A stretch of DNA of 64,000 nucleotides from Tolypothrix sp. FACHB-123. GTDB taxonomy: Bacteria > Cyanobacteriota > Cyanobacteriia > Cyanobacteriales > Nostocaceae. The notes beneath the pieces are model-generated. The model saw nothing but the letters and a program-made list of their open reading frames with translations, did not search any database and was not told where the DNA came from. The stretch covers positions 1 to 64,000 of the forward strand of contig NZ_JACJRE010000036.1 of NCBI RefSeq assembly GCF_014697075.1, given 5' to 3'. Every line of letters starts with the position of its first letter. The stretch's first letter is position 1. Positions 37,125 through 46,570 of the stretch are shown here, piece by piece. Both the position numbers and the translations under genes were made by a program.

Positions 37125-38030
37125 CTAGATTTTTGTTTCACCTTCTGCTTCAAATTCCATATCTGAAGCTGTTGCAAAATAACTATTAATTTTATTCAAC
37201 AAAGGCACCAATAAAACTAACATACAAGCAGAATATAGGTCACCACCCCAACTGTCATGTAACCATTTAAAAGCGGCTTCTTGACCTGTACCATGAAAGA
37301 ATGTCAATGCAGTGTTGCGAATAATATTAGCAGTAATACTAATAACGATAGCAATTATTAAGAACCAATTTCTTGTGCGGCGTGAAGATAAAGCACCTGT
37401 CCAATAAAGCAACATTAAGCTGACATATAGAGTAGTAAACAACATTTTCAGCCCTGCACAATAAGGCGCAACCTCTACAATCCTTCCACCTACAAAAAGA
37501 TTAATTCCTTCAACAGTTACTTCCATCCCAAACTGATTGAGTATAAATCCAGCTGTACCAGCAATAAAACTTTGTAAAGGTAAAGTGTAAGGCGCTATCA
37601 AATATGGCCCGGATGTGGGAGTTGCGAGAAATATTAGTAATAGAGGAAATCCTTGCAGTTGCAAACCTGACATACCTTTCAACCATAAGCATAATCCGGC
37701 TAAAATAGCTGGGAAAGAAAGGTTAACCCACTCAGTTACACCGCTTAAATAAAAGACTCCCCCAATTAATAGCAAAACAGCACCAAGAGGATGGATTATA
37801 TTTGGTAGTCTTTGCCATTGTTTGCGTTGTATCCATACTAGATAACTAGCAAAAGGTAGTCCGATTAAACCGTGGCTAAAATATTCATGTTCTGTACTAA
37901 TATTTTTGTGCAACCAACCATCAACCCAATGTAGTAATATCGGCGCATAAAGTAGAACTAAAACGCCTAAAATTGCTAGATTAAGTAATTGCCCTGTATT
38001 CCTAATTTTGAAATGTTGTTGGATTGCCAT
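37125..38030 (-). CDS. cyanoexosortase (exosortase A-type transpeptidase)
   Basis: The ATG at 38030 (MAIQQHFKIRN) is preferred over a TTG four codons earlier. About 301 residues with ~8 membrane helices. The catalytic triad is visible: Cys in VAPYCAGLKML (about 190), Arg in NIIRNTALTF (about 238), His in FFHG. Exosortases recognise a C-terminal PEP-CTERM-like anchor and cleave/transfer the protein, usually in exopolysaccharide-producing bacteria. This fits the adjacent Wzc/Wza genes. No classical PEP-CTERM substrate was seen; a WGxxGxxG-type anchor protein lies at 43768. Confidence 0.85.
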   Translation of the reverse strand: MAIQQHFKIRNTGQLLNLAILGVLVLLYAPILLHWVDGWLHKNISTEHEYFSHGLIGLPFASYLVWIQRKQWQRLPNIIHPLGAVLLLIGGVFYLSGVTEWVNLSFPAILAGLCLWLKGMSGLQLQGFPLLLIFLATPTSGPYLIAPYTLPLQSFIAGTAGFILNQFGMEVTVEGINLFVGGRIVEVAPYCAGLKMLFTTLYVSLMLLYWTGALSSRRTRNWFLIIAIVISITANIIRNTALTFFHGTGQEAAFKWLHDSWGGDLYSACMLVLLVPLLNKINSYFATASDMEFEAEGETKI

Positions 38031-38077
38031 GATTTTCAGCAATGCAAAATTTATTGCGCTTCGTGTGTCAGTTGTTA

Positions 38078-38140
38078 GTAGGGGCGGGTTGATGCGAGAT
38101 CATCGTTAAGCGGCGAAGATATCTGTGAACCCGCCCTTAC
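38078..38140. mobile_element. MITE-like palindrome (GTAGGGGCGGGTT family), copy 1
   Basis: GTAGGGGCGGGTT at 38078-38090 and AACCCGCCCTTAC at 38128-38140 are inverted with one mismatch. A second member is at 46667-46730. Confidence 0.7.
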
Positions 38141-38208
38141 AGTTGTTTTTGGAAGGAGTCTAATACCCCAACCCAAGAGTGGTTGGTTTTTAGGTGTCTA
38201 GGAAATAA

Positions 38209-39372
38209 TTAAAGGCATAATAATTGTTGTGAACTACTAAGTATTGATGCGATCGCACTTACAACTTCTGTAATTTCACTACTGCTTAAGCCTGGATACA
38301 TAGGTAAAGATAATATTTGCTTAGCTAATGCTTCTGCTTGGAGGAAATCTCCCGGTTGATAGCCTAAATTTGTAAATGCTGGCTGGAGATGACAGGGGAT
38401 GGGGTAATGAATTCCTGTCTGAATTCCCAATTCCGTGAGTTTCTCTTGAATTTGCTGGCGTGTGAAAGGACAAGAATCATCGATTTTAATTACGTAAAGA
38501 TGATAGACATGTCCTGTATCGCTGTGATTTTCTAAAGGAAGAATCCCCGCAGATGCTAAGGGTAATAATTCTCGATCGTATTGTTTAGCGATATGATTGC
38601 GATCGCAGTTCCACTTGGGTAAATATGGTAATTTCTCTAGTAATACTGCTGCTTGCAAGGTATCGAGACGGCTATTTGTCCCCGCTTCCACATGAAAATA
38701 CTTTTGCGCTGCGCCATAATTCCGCAAGCGTACCATTTTTTGGGCAATATCTGGATCTCGCGTTAATAGCATTCCCCCATCGCCAAATGCGCCCAAATTT
38801 TTGCTGGGATAAAAACTAAAAGCCGCTGCTATTCCCACCGAACCTGCAAAATATCCCTCTCTTTCTGCTAAATGTGCTTGTGCTGCATCTTCAAAAATTA
38901 GCAGGTTATATGTCTGAGCAAAATCTAGCAGCTGCTTTGGTGATACCATTTGACCATATAGATGTACAGGAATAATTGCTTTAGTCTTTGGTGTTACTAA
39001 TTTTGCGGCTGCTTCTAAATCAATTAAAGCTGTTTGGCGATCGCAATCGACAAAAATTGGTTTAGCACCAACCCGCAATACTCCAATCAGCGTTGCGACA
39101 AAGGTATTTACGGGTAATAAAACTTCATCACCACTGCCAATATTACAAGCTTGTAAACCGAGTGCGATCGCATCCGTTCCTGACGCTACACCAATACCAT
39201 ATTCTGTACCAGATGCGACTGCAAATGCTGTCTCAAAATCTGAGAGTGCTTGCCCTAAAATAAAATCTCCTTTGCTCAATACACTTTGGATTGCTTGCTC
39301 TAACTGAATTTGCAGTGACTGATGTTGTAAAATTAAATTAACAAAAGGAATTTTAATATTGTTTTTATTCAT
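38209..39372 (-). CDS. DegT/DnrJ/EryC1/StrS family PLP aminotransferase
   Basis: 387 residues. IPFVNLILQHQSLQIQLEQA start, GVASGTDAIALGLQA, EDAAQAHLAE, and the PLP lysine in SFYPSKNLGAFGDGGML (about 185). This family aminates NDP-keto-sugars. Next to the exosortase and polysaccharide export genes it probably supplies an amino-sugar for the exopolysaccharide. The exact sugar cannot be read from sequence. Confidence 0.93.
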   Translation of the reverse strand: MNKNNIKIPFVNLILQHQSLQIQLEQAIQSVLSKGDFILGQALSDFETAFAVASGTEYGIGVASGTDAIALGLQACNIGSGDEVLLPVNTFVATLIGVLRVGAKPIFVDCDRQTALIDLEAAAKLVTPKTKAIIPVHLYGQMVSPKQLLDFAQTYNLLIFEDAAQAHLAEREGYFAGSVGIAAAFSFYPSKNLGAFGDGGMLLTRDPDIAQKMVRLRNYGAAQKYFHVEAGTNSRLDTLQAAVLLEKLPYLPKWNCDRNHIAKQYDRELLPLASAGILPLENHSDTGHVYHLYVIKIDDSCPFTRQQIQEKLTELGIQTGIHYPIPCHLQPAFTNLGYQPGDFLQAEALAKQILSLPMYPGLSSSEITEVVSAIASILSSSQQLLCL

Positions 39373-40172
39373 TGTTATTTAGCCTGGTAATTGCTCATTA
39401 ATAAACTGTTGAAAAACTTCATAGCTTGAATTTATAAAATATTTGCTTAAAAAATAAAAAATATTATTTCTCCAGCTAAAATTGCAACCCATTTATCATA
39501 ATTTAACTAAATATCTATATAATTAATTATTTTTGGAGAAATCTTGGTTTTTAATGCTAAAAATAATCTTGTAAATATTTATTTTATTCATCATTTATTG
39601 ATACTGCTTCAGTAAAAATGATGAGATTCATTAATAAATTTTTCTTATTAAAAAATATTACTTAAATCATTTTTTATTGTTAAAACTATTTAAATATCTA
39701 CTTTTTGAGAATTTATTATAGAATCTTGAAGAAACTACTATGCTTTTATTCACGAAATACAAGCCTAAATATATGATTTAAGCTTTTTATTCCATATTTT
39801 CATGCTGCTAAACATGCTAATTTAAAATTCAAAATATAACTATATTTAAAACAGCGATCGCTGAACATATACATAATAAAAGACATACTAGACATAAGCA
39901 TGGTAAACTTCATTTTCCATCTTGTTGTTATATTACCCATGCGAAAACCAAAACTAACGCTGTCTAGTAGTAAAAGCGAAAACAATAATGATTCTTTTAG
40001 TGCTAACTCGAATATTTACTGATACTCTTTATGAACTGAGAGATAAAAATAAAAAATTTTGCTCTGAGTTTGTTTATCTGAGGTGAATTTGGGGAATGCT
40101 TAAAAATAGCAATTAATAACCCACTAACAGTGGTTATATAAACTCCACTATCAAACAATTATCAAGGTAACA
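39373..40172. other. 800-bp AT-rich intergenic region
   Basis: Very AT-rich with only one HIP1-like site (about 39855). No gene, RNA or strong hairpin recognised. The upstream regions of both the aminotransferase (minus) and the GAF protein (plus) are here. Confidence 0.6.
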
Positions 40173-41732
40173 GTGGCAATGGTAGAGCCTGAAAACAAAT
40201 TATCAGCCCTAAAGGATGGTTGGGCTTCCCAGGAAACAAGAGAAAAGCAAAGACTAGAAGCTTTGTCAGAATTAGGTTTGCGCCAATCAGAAACAATTCC
40301 TGTCTTTGAAGAAGCTACTCAAACTGCTGCCCATTTTTTGGAAGCACCAATTTCCATTTTGGGATTTGTAGATCAAGAACGTCATTGGTTTAAGTCAGCA
40401 GTAGGTTTATCTAGACTAGGACTAATGAATCATTTGGCGCAAAGTCGTCAATTATTACGTCGGGAATCCTTTTGCACCCAAGTAGTAGACAGCTTCCAAA
40501 TTTTAGTCATAAATGATACACATAAAATTACAGATCCAGCACTTGCTTCTAGCAAGTTGATACAGGATTATGGTATCCGTGCTTACTTGGGAGCACCATT
40601 AATTGATGCGTCTGGTCATTGTCTGGGTGCATTAGCGGTGATGGATTTAGTACCGCGTAATTTTACCAATCGCGATATTGAATTTTTACAAATCATCGCT
40701 CGTTGGAGTATGAGTGAGTTTGAGCGCAATCGATTGCTCAAAGCTAAGTCAGAAGTCAGTATTGGGCAAAATTCCCTAAGTTTAGCATTCAGTGACCACA
40801 ATAGCACCGAGATCAAAATCTCTTCACCTGCTTTAGAAACAGAGTCTGTTTCTACTAAACAACTCAAGCTAGAACTATTAGGACAGCTGACTCAAGAGTT
40901 ACGCACACCCTTAACTTCTGTACTAGGCATGGCTAGTGTTTTAGGGCGCGAGATTTATGGGCCTTTAACAACTAAGCAAAGAGAATATCTAGATATTATC
41001 CAACACAGTGGTCGATATTTACTTTCCTTAGTCAATGAAATTACTGAACTAGGCGCAATGGATGACGGTTCCACCGAATTGAATATTGCTCCTGTAGATA
41101 TTGAAATGGTTTGCCAACAAGCTATCAATACTCTAGAGGAAGCTGCTAATCGTCGCGAGCAAGATATTCGTCTATCCATTGAACCAGGACACAGCCGCAT
41201 TTGTCCTTTAGATAAAGATAAAGTCCGACAAATGCTGTATCACCTAATTTTTAGTGTGATTCAACTCTCTGCTACTGGCAGTGTAGTGCGGATTCATGTT
41301 TCTTATAAAGAAAACATGCTTAACATTACAGTTTGGGTTTCACACCCTTGGTTAGGAGACGGTATAACTGAGGTCGATCCTTATTTCCGTTTGAGTCCCT
41401 TGTCTTTGCTGGAGCTTACTGGTGAGACAGGCAATTATAATCTGCATTTAGATAACCACGAACCTGTAGGCAATTTACCACTAGTAGTGGAAACTGCAAA
41501 CAACTTGAGTGCTTCCCATTCAGATGTCATGACTATGAACTCAGCAATAGATGTTGCTCAGCCACGTAATAGTTTGTCTCGCGAAAGCTTAGGTTTATTA
41601 CTTAGCTGTCAGTTAGCTGAGTTACATGGTGGACAAATCACCATCCAAGGTTCGCCGGAATCAGGATATCGCTATGTGCTGTCTTTACCATTGCAAGTGG
41701 TAGCTTCTTCAGAAGCAGTTAGTGATGTTTAA
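40173..41732 (+). CDS. GAF-domain histidine-kinase-like protein lacking the phospho-acceptor His
   Basis: 519 residues, starting at GTG 40173 with AAGG upstream (ATG at 40179 is an alternative). GAF domain about 20-195 (ISILGFVDQERHWFKSAVGL). A HisKA-like dimerisation helix follows, but the H box reads LTQELRTPLTS with Gln241 in place of His. The HATPase-like region lacks recognisable N and G1 boxes; the end (CQLAELHGGQITIQGSPESG) keeps only the G3-like tail. It is therefore likely a signalling pseudokinase or scaffold. No cognate regulator is adjacent. Confidence 0.85.
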   Translation: MAMVEPENKLSALKDGWASQETREKQRLEALSELGLRQSETIPVFEEATQTAAHFLEAPISILGFVDQERHWFKSAVGLSRLGLMNHLAQSRQLLRRESFCTQVVDSFQILVINDTHKITDPALASSKLIQDYGIRAYLGAPLIDASGHCLGALAVMDLVPRNFTNRDIEFLQIIARWSMSEFERNRLLKAKSEVSIGQNSLSLAFSDHNSTEIKISSPALETESVSTKQLKLELLGQLTQELRTPLTSVLGMASVLGREIYGPLTTKQREYLDIIQHSGRYLLSLVNEITELGAMDDGSTELNIAPVDIEMVCQQAINTLEEAANRREQDIRLSIEPGHSRICPLDKDKVRQMLYHLIFSVIQLSATGSVVRIHVSYKENMLNITVWVSHPWLGDGITEVDPYFRLSPLSLLELTGETGNYNLHLDNHEPVGNLPLVVETANNLSASHSDVMTMNSAIDVAQPRNSLSRESLGLLLSCQLAELHGGQITIQGSPESGYRYVLSLPLQVVASSEAVSDV

Positions 41733-42216
41733 GCAGCACAATCTAGCTTGCTAACATAGCTGTTTCCTAAATAGCTGTCATGAATGATTATCTACACCTT
41801 CCCGTAAATCCGACCTTAGCCTTGAACAAGCAGCACAATCTGCAATAAGTTTTGTGGATGATACTCTGAGCTTGCTTATGCTCTCACAGACATGAACTCA
41901 TCGCTCCGCGTCTACTAATAGACGCAAAGACGCGGAGAATATAGATTCTGGAGCGAATTTTCTTTGGTGGACTAAGTAGAATTTATTCCCGCTACTTAGC
42001 TCGTTGTTTGCGAAATTTGCCATAAGTGGTTAGTTTACATGCCCGCTGTCATATTTTTGATATATTTATAGTCAGCCAAAGCGTGCTTCAAAATTTACTA
42101 ACTCAGGCTCATAAATTTTAATTTGCAAGAAAAAACAAAATTTGTAGACACGGTGACATAGATTATGATCGAGTCCAAGTTCTTAGAGGGCTTGCTAATC
42201 AGTCACAGCGTGTTTT
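41733..42216. other. intergenic region with palindromic repeat
   Basis: 484 bp without a gene. It contains a strong hairpin at 41904-41937 and otherwise AT-rich sequence before ictB. Confidence 0.6.
41904..41937. repeat. GC-rich palindrome CTCCGCGTCT...AGACGCGGAG
   Basis: 10-bp perfect stem; an alternative nested stem GCGTCT...AGACGC uses the same left arm. It may be a dispersed repeat or terminator for the GAF gene; no U-tract follows. Confidence 0.65.
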
Positions 42217-43644
42217 ATGAATTTAGTCTGGCAAAGATTTACTTTATCTTATTTCATAGTCCAAGATTATTTTGCTACCAGTTACCTCCACCGTGCTTTG
42301 GTGGGTCTGTTATCGTCTTGGCGGCAAAGTAGTATATTGCTCCAGTGGGGAGATACGATAGCGGCTGCTTTACTCAGCTTAATATATCTTCTCGCACCTT
42401 TTGTTTCGACCACGTTGTTAGGGTTGTTACTGGTAGCTTGTGTCGGATTTTGGTTGTTGCTGACTTTATCGGATGATGCAACATCAACAAATGCTTCGTC
42501 ATTTACTCCGATTCACTTGCTGGTATTAGCCTATTGGGCAATTGCCGCTGTCGCTACAGCATTTTCACCAGTAAAAAAGGCAGCATTGAGTGATTTAGTC
42601 ACTTTAACGCTATATTTAATGCTGTTTGCTCTTTGTGCTAGGGTGCTGAGGTCTTCCCGCTTGCGGTCTTGGCTAATCGTTCTCTATCTCCATGTATCGC
42701 TCATTGTCAGCGTGTATGGATTACGACAATGGTTTTTTGGCGCAGATGCTTTAGCAACTTGGGTTGACCCAACTTCGCCTTTGTCTAAGACCACCAGAGT
42801 TTACAGTTATTTGGGTAATCCCAATTTATTGGCAGGGTATTTAATACCAGCAGTAGTGTTTAGTTTGGTGGCAATTGTTGCTTGGCGAAGCTGGTATAAG
42901 AAAGCACTAGGATTGACAGCATTGATTGTTAATAGTGCCTGTCTAGTCCTCACTTTTAGTCGTGGCGGGTGGATTGGCTTAGTAGCATCAATATTGACAG
43001 TGATGGCATTGCTCATTTATTGGTGGAGCGTGCAAATGCCTCCTTTTTGGCGTACTTGGTCGCTGCCAATTATTTTAGGAGGTTTAGTTGGGGTATTAGT
43101 GCTAGCTGTAATTTTTATTGAGCCTGTGCGGTTGCGAGTTTTTAGTATCTTTGCCGATCGCCAAGATAGCAGTAATAATTTTCGCCGCAACGTCTGGGAT
43201 GCTGTGTTTGAGATGATTCGCGCTCGCCCAATTTTAGGTATCGGGCCTGGTCACAATGCCTTTAATAAAATCTATCCCCTTTACCAGCGCCCCCGTTATA
43301 GTGCTTTGAGCGCCTATTCAATTTTGCTAGAAATTGCTGTGGAAACGGGCTTTATTGGTTTAGGCTGCTTCCTTTGGCTATTAGTGGTAACTTTTAATAC
43401 AGGTTACATGCAATTGCGCAGATTGCGGCAATTAGAGAATAAAGAAGGATTTTGGTTAATTGGGGCGATCGCTTCGATGGTAGGTATGCTAGCGCATGGA
43501 ACTGTTGATACTGTCTGGTTTCGTCCCGAAGTCAATAGTCTCTGGTGGCTAGTAGTGGCTTTAATTGCTAGCTACTGGACACCTTTAAGCCAAAACAAGA
43601 CCCAAGAATTAACTTCGCCTAGCTCAGAACCAGCAGCAAACTAA
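42217..43644 (+). CDS. ictB: IctB-type O-antigen-ligase-like membrane protein
   Basis: 475 residues with 10 or more membrane helices. The Wzy/O-antigen ligase signature is seen (YSYLGNPNLLAGYLIPA, FSRGGWIGLVAS, GIGPGHNAFNKIYPLYQRP). The start MNLVWQRFTLS and overall layout match cyanobacterial IctB. It was named for a link to inorganic carbon accumulation, but its family suggests glycan ligase chemistry; function remains debated. Confidence 0.88.
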   Translation: MNLVWQRFTLSYFIVQDYFATSYLHRALVGLLSSWRQSSILLQWGDTIAAALLSLIYLLAPFVSTTLLGLLLVACVGFWLLLTLSDDATSTNASSFTPIHLLVLAYWAIAAVATAFSPVKKAALSDLVTLTLYLMLFALCARVLRSSRLRSWLIVLYLHVSLIVSVYGLRQWFFGADALATWVDPTSPLSKTTRVYSYLGNPNLLAGYLIPAVVFSLVAIVAWRSWYKKALGLTALIVNSACLVLTFSRGGWIGLVASILTVMALLIYWWSVQMPPFWRTWSLPIILGGLVGVLVLAVIFIEPVRLRVFSIFADRQDSSNNFRRNVWDAVFEMIRARPILGIGPGHNAFNKIYPLYQRPRYSALSAYSILLEIAVETGFIGLGCFLWLLVVTFNTGYMQLRRLRQLENKEGFWLIGAIASMVGMLAHGTVDTVWFRPEVNSLWWLVVALIASYWTPLSQNKTQELTSPSSEPAAN

Positions 43645-43767
43645 AAAAACTAGAATAAGTTAGTTGTCAGTCAAATAATTTTAGATTTGTTCCGTTGACA
43701 AAAGCGGCAGTTATGCCTAATCACCAATACAAAACTGACAACTAACTAGTTGCAAATTCTTAATGTT

Positions 43768-44052
43768 TTAGTCCCTATAGGTTGAAGCCCCTGGGGTGCT
43801 GGGATCGCGATAACGGGTTGGTTCATCGTCACGTTTTTTACCTGTCAAGCCAGCTAAACCTAATAGACCAAGTAAGCCAAACCAACCCCAGTCAAAATCA
43901 TTGCGCTCATAAGTTGTAGTGGTGGGGTTAGTGGTAGTGGTTCCAGGGTCGGTAGTGGTAGTTTGGGCTTGTACAGGTTGAGTTAAGGATAAAACGGCCA
44001 TACTCAAGGCGATCGCGCCAGTGCTGATTACTTTAGGTAAATTGCTTGTCAT
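43768..44052 (-). CDS. small WGxxGxxG-type C-terminal anchor protein
   Basis: 94 residues: signal peptide (TGAIALSMAVLSLTQPVQA), a Thr-rich linker (TTTTDPGTTTTNPTTTT), then WGWFGLLGLLGLAGLTGKKR, the WGxxGxxG-CTERM-like hydrophobic anchor with a basic stop. A short hydrophilic tail follows (DEPTRYRDPSTPGAS), which is longer than typical sorting signals. It may be processed by a sorting enzyme. The cyanoexosortase at 37 kb is a candidate but normally uses PEP-CTERM. Confidence 0.75.
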   Translation of the reverse strand: MTSNLPKVISTGAIALSMAVLSLTQPVQAQTTTTDPGTTTTNPTTTTYERNDFDWGWFGLLGLLGLAGLTGKKRDDEPTRYRDPSTPGASTYRD

Positions 44053-44198
44053 ACTAAAAGTTCCTCATCCCTTGCAAAGTTACTCACCACTTTACCGAGT
44101 TCGAGAAAGAACAAAATCAATCTGTGGCGATAAAGTCGGCTTGTGCTTAACTCTGGCTGAAGATATACAAGCAGCTTTCCAGTCCCTAAATATCTTGG

Positions 44199-44666
44199 CT
44201 AATAATTTTTCATTGCCCGTTCAATATCCCGTTTATCCTGGCGTTTTTTCAAATCCTCTCGCTTATCGTGGAGTTTTTTACCTTTACCCAGGGCAATACT
44301 GACTTTGACTCGCCCACGCTTAAAGTACATCTTTAAAGGTACTAACGTCAAACCCTGCTGTTCCACTTTGCCAATTAGCTTGCGGATTTCCTGACGATGT
44401 AGTAATAGCTTCCGCGTCCGCCGTGGCTCGTGATTAAAATATTGACCGCTAGCAGTGTAAGGTGAAATATGCGCGTTGATTAACCATGCTTCGCCATTGC
44501 GAATCAAAGCATACCCATCTTGCATATTGACTTTACCAGCCCGAATTGACTTGACCTCTGTTCCTGTTAACTGAATTCCGGCTTCGTAGGTCTCCAGGAT
44601 TTCATACAAATAACGAGCTTGTCGATTGTCGCTAACTACTTTGTAACCGTCACTTTTATCGCTCAT
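44199..44666 (-). CDS. smpB: SsrA-binding protein SmpB
   Basis: 155 residues: YLYEILETYEAGIQLTGTEV, GYALIRNGEAWLINAHISPY, and the basic C-terminal tail KKRQDKRDIERAMKNY that enters the ribosome. Acts with tmRNA in rescue of stalled ribosomes. No ssrA gene seen nearby. Full family length. Confidence 0.97.
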   Translation of the reverse strand: MSDKSDGYKVVSDNRQARYLYEILETYEAGIQLTGTEVKSIRAGKVNMQDGYALIRNGEAWLINAHISPYTASGQYFNHEPRRTRKLLLHRQEIRKLIGKVEQQGLTLVPLKMYFKRGRVKVSIALGKGKKLHDKREDLKKRQDKRDIERAMKNY

Positions 44667-45143
44667 GGAAAATCGTGCGTGCTGAAAATGTGTCTAAAAG
44701 ATTTTTGGAGTTGGTAGAAAAATTGATTTAGTTTATGTTAAACCAATATAAATGCTGACTCTAGATAAGATACTTATCTTACTAATTTAACTGTTTCAAC
44801 CTCGCAATGAAAAATTTTCCGGCAAATTTTTTCTCAACCAGACTGTTGATCTAGTCAATTTAATTTACAGTAGGGTAAAAGATTACTCTATCCTATTGGT
44901 TATTTGTTATGAAGTGCTACATTATTTATCTTTGCCAAGCAGTAGAATGGTCAGCTGCGTTAAAATTTATTAACAATTTCTAAAGAATTAAGATTTTCTT
45001 TATAAATAAGTCCTACAGCAGTAATTAGCTGGTAATCCTGTCATAGTATGAAACATAAGAGCACATCATTCTTGCCTGTGTTCACTAATAGTGCTCAAAC
45101 AAGCCAATTTGTTAGTAAAAAAAATGCTAGGGGTGTACTTTCC
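44667..45143. other. intergenic region upstream of NarL-type regulator
   Basis: 477 bp, AT-rich. A frame extends from 45048 in phase with the regulator (an alternative longer start), but its residues do not look conserved. No other structure recognised. Confidence 0.5.
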
Positions 45144-45827
45144 ATGCCCTTGACGATCCTTGTAGTGGATGATGATTTGGGCACTCGGTTGTCGATTAGT
45201 GATTATCTTGAACTGTCTGGCTATTCAGTGATTACGGCTAATGATGGTCAAGAAGCTTTACTCATGGTTGAGGAGTACCATCCTGATTTGATTGTCACCG
45301 ATATTGTCATGCCAAGAATGAATGGTTATGAGTTGGTGCGGCGAGTGCGGCAAAAAGCAGAGTTCCGTTTATTACCTGTAATTTTATTAACAGCGCGTAC
45401 CAAGACTCAGGAACGGATTTTGGGCTATCAGTCAGGCTGCGATCTCTATTTGCCCAAACCTTTTGAATTAGAAGAGTTAGCAGCGGCTATTCGGAATTTA
45501 CTGGAGCGATCGCAAATCATTCAATCTGAGTATCGCTTTTCTCATACAGAAAATTTGAGCAATTCCCAGCAAATGAAAGCAGTGGATGCCAATTCTGTTG
45601 AAATTACTCAAACTCAAAAATCGGAAATGCTCTCAGCTTTAACAGCCAGAGAACAAGAAGTACTAGAACTGTTAACACATGGTCTTTCTAATGCCGATAT
45701 GGGTCATCAGTTACACCTGAGTGCCCGTACAGTCGAAAAGTACGTCAGTAGTTTATTAAGAAAAACCGCAACCAGTAACCGAGCTGAACTTGTTCGTTTT
45801 GCCATTAAGCATGGTTTAGTCGAATAA
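45144..45827 (+). CDS. NarL-family response regulator (Rre1/Ycf29-like)
   Basis: The ATG at 45144 (MPLTILVVDDDLGTRLS) is the natural receiver start. 227 residues: phospho-acceptor Asp53 in VTDIVMP, Lys105 in LPKPFELEEL, then a LuxR-type HTH (LTAREQEVLELLTHGLSN, RTVEKYVSSLL, about 165-205). The domain order and the linker LERSQIIQSEYRFS resemble cyanobacterial Rre1/chloroplast Ycf29 regulators, which take part in stress signalling. No kinase gene is adjacent. Confidence 0.85.
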   Translation: MPLTILVVDDDLGTRLSISDYLELSGYSVITANDGQEALLMVEEYHPDLIVTDIVMPRMNGYELVRRVRQKAEFRLLPVILLTARTKTQERILGYQSGCDLYLPKPFELEELAAAIRNLLERSQIIQSEYRFSHTENLSNSQQMKAVDANSVEITQTQKSEMLSALTAREQEVLELLTHGLSNADMGHQLHLSARTVEKYVSSLLRKTATSNRAELVRFAIKHGLVE

Positions 45828-45912
45828 CCCAATAAATTGGGAGAGACAAGGAATTTTAGATTTTGCGAAAACTCGGAGCGCTGGCTTCCGGCGCTCTGAA
45901 CTTTTCAAGCTA

Positions 45913-46037
45913 GATTTGCGATAGCGCAGCGTAAAGCTTTCTCTTCTCCTGACGGAGACGCTACGCGAACGCCAACAACATAGCTTCGCTTAGAGCGAGT
46001 CCACGAGCGTATTTTGGATTCTCATCTAAAATCCAAA
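45913..46037. repeat. composite dispersed repeat, copy 1
   Basis: TAGATTTGCGATAGCGCAGC, GGAGACGCTACGCGAACG, TAGCTTCGCTTAGAGCGAGT and a heptamer tail (TCTAAAATCCAAAA) recur in the same order at 55146-55278. It probably consists of several nested small palindromic elements. Confidence 0.85.
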
Positions 46038-46043
46038 AACGTT

Positions 46044-46075
46044 ACCTATGCCCAATGCCCAATGCCCAATTAACA
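46044..46075. repeat. CCCAATG heptamer array
   Basis: Three to four tandem GCCCAAT units just after the composite repeat, before the phosphatase gene. Confidence 0.8.
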
Positions 46076-46084
46076 ATTAACAAC

Positions 46085-46570
46085 TTAAGTTTTTAATTCC
46101 TGACTCATAATATTTTTCAATAGACCTTCACAAGCATCAACTAACAAATCGATAACTTGATTAAATCCTTCTGGGCCCCCATAATAGGGGTCTGGCACTT
46201 CTTTGAGATTATAGCGAGAACAAAAATCACACATTAGACGGACTTTACTGTGATATTGCTGAGTTGGATCGAGCATCAGAATATTTTCATAATTATCCCG
46301 ATCCATCGCCAAAATTAAGTCAAAATCTTGAAAGTCTGATTTGCGAAACTGACGCGCCTGACCGCGCAGTTTAATTCCTAACTTTTGATTAGCTGCGGCA
46401 CTCATGCGTCTGTCAGGTGGGCTACCAATATGATAACTAGACGTACCAGCAGAGTCGCAGACAATACTATCGCCTAAGTCAGCCTGTTCAATCAGGTGAT
46501 TCATAATGTTTTCTGCCGATGGCGACCGACAGATGTTACCCAGGCAGACAAAAAGTAGTTTGTATGGCAT
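46085..46570 (-). CDS. low-molecular-weight protein-tyrosine phosphatase
   Basis: 161 residues. P-loop CLGNICRSP (Cys9 to Arg15, CX5R) and the general-acid loop VPDPYYGG are intact. In bacteria such enzymes (Wzb type) can dephosphorylate tyrosine kinases of exopolysaccharide systems. The BY-kinase-like gene at 32 kb is a possible substrate, but the two are 12 kb apart, so the link is speculative. Confidence 0.94.
   Translation of the reverse strand: MPYKLLFVCLGNICRSPSAENIMNHLIEQADLGDSIVCDSAGTSSYHIGSPPDRRMSAAANQKLGIKLRGQARQFRKSDFQDFDLILAMDRDNYENILMLDPTQQYHSKVRLMCDFCSRYNLKEVPDPYYGGPEGFNQVIDLLVDACEGLLKNIMSQELKT

Noticed and set aside
39800-39985. 61-codon minus ORF in the AT-rich gap
   Set aside because: Biased hydrophobic/Met-rich composition typical of random AT-rich translation; no ribosome site.
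41904-41937. tRNA or structured RNA gene
   Set aside because: Single palindrome without cloverleaf; fits dispersed-repeat class.
46085-46570. LMW phosphatase as part of the EPS operon
   Set aside because: Twelve kb from the Wzc-like gene with housekeeping genes between; the functional link is only a family-level possibility.
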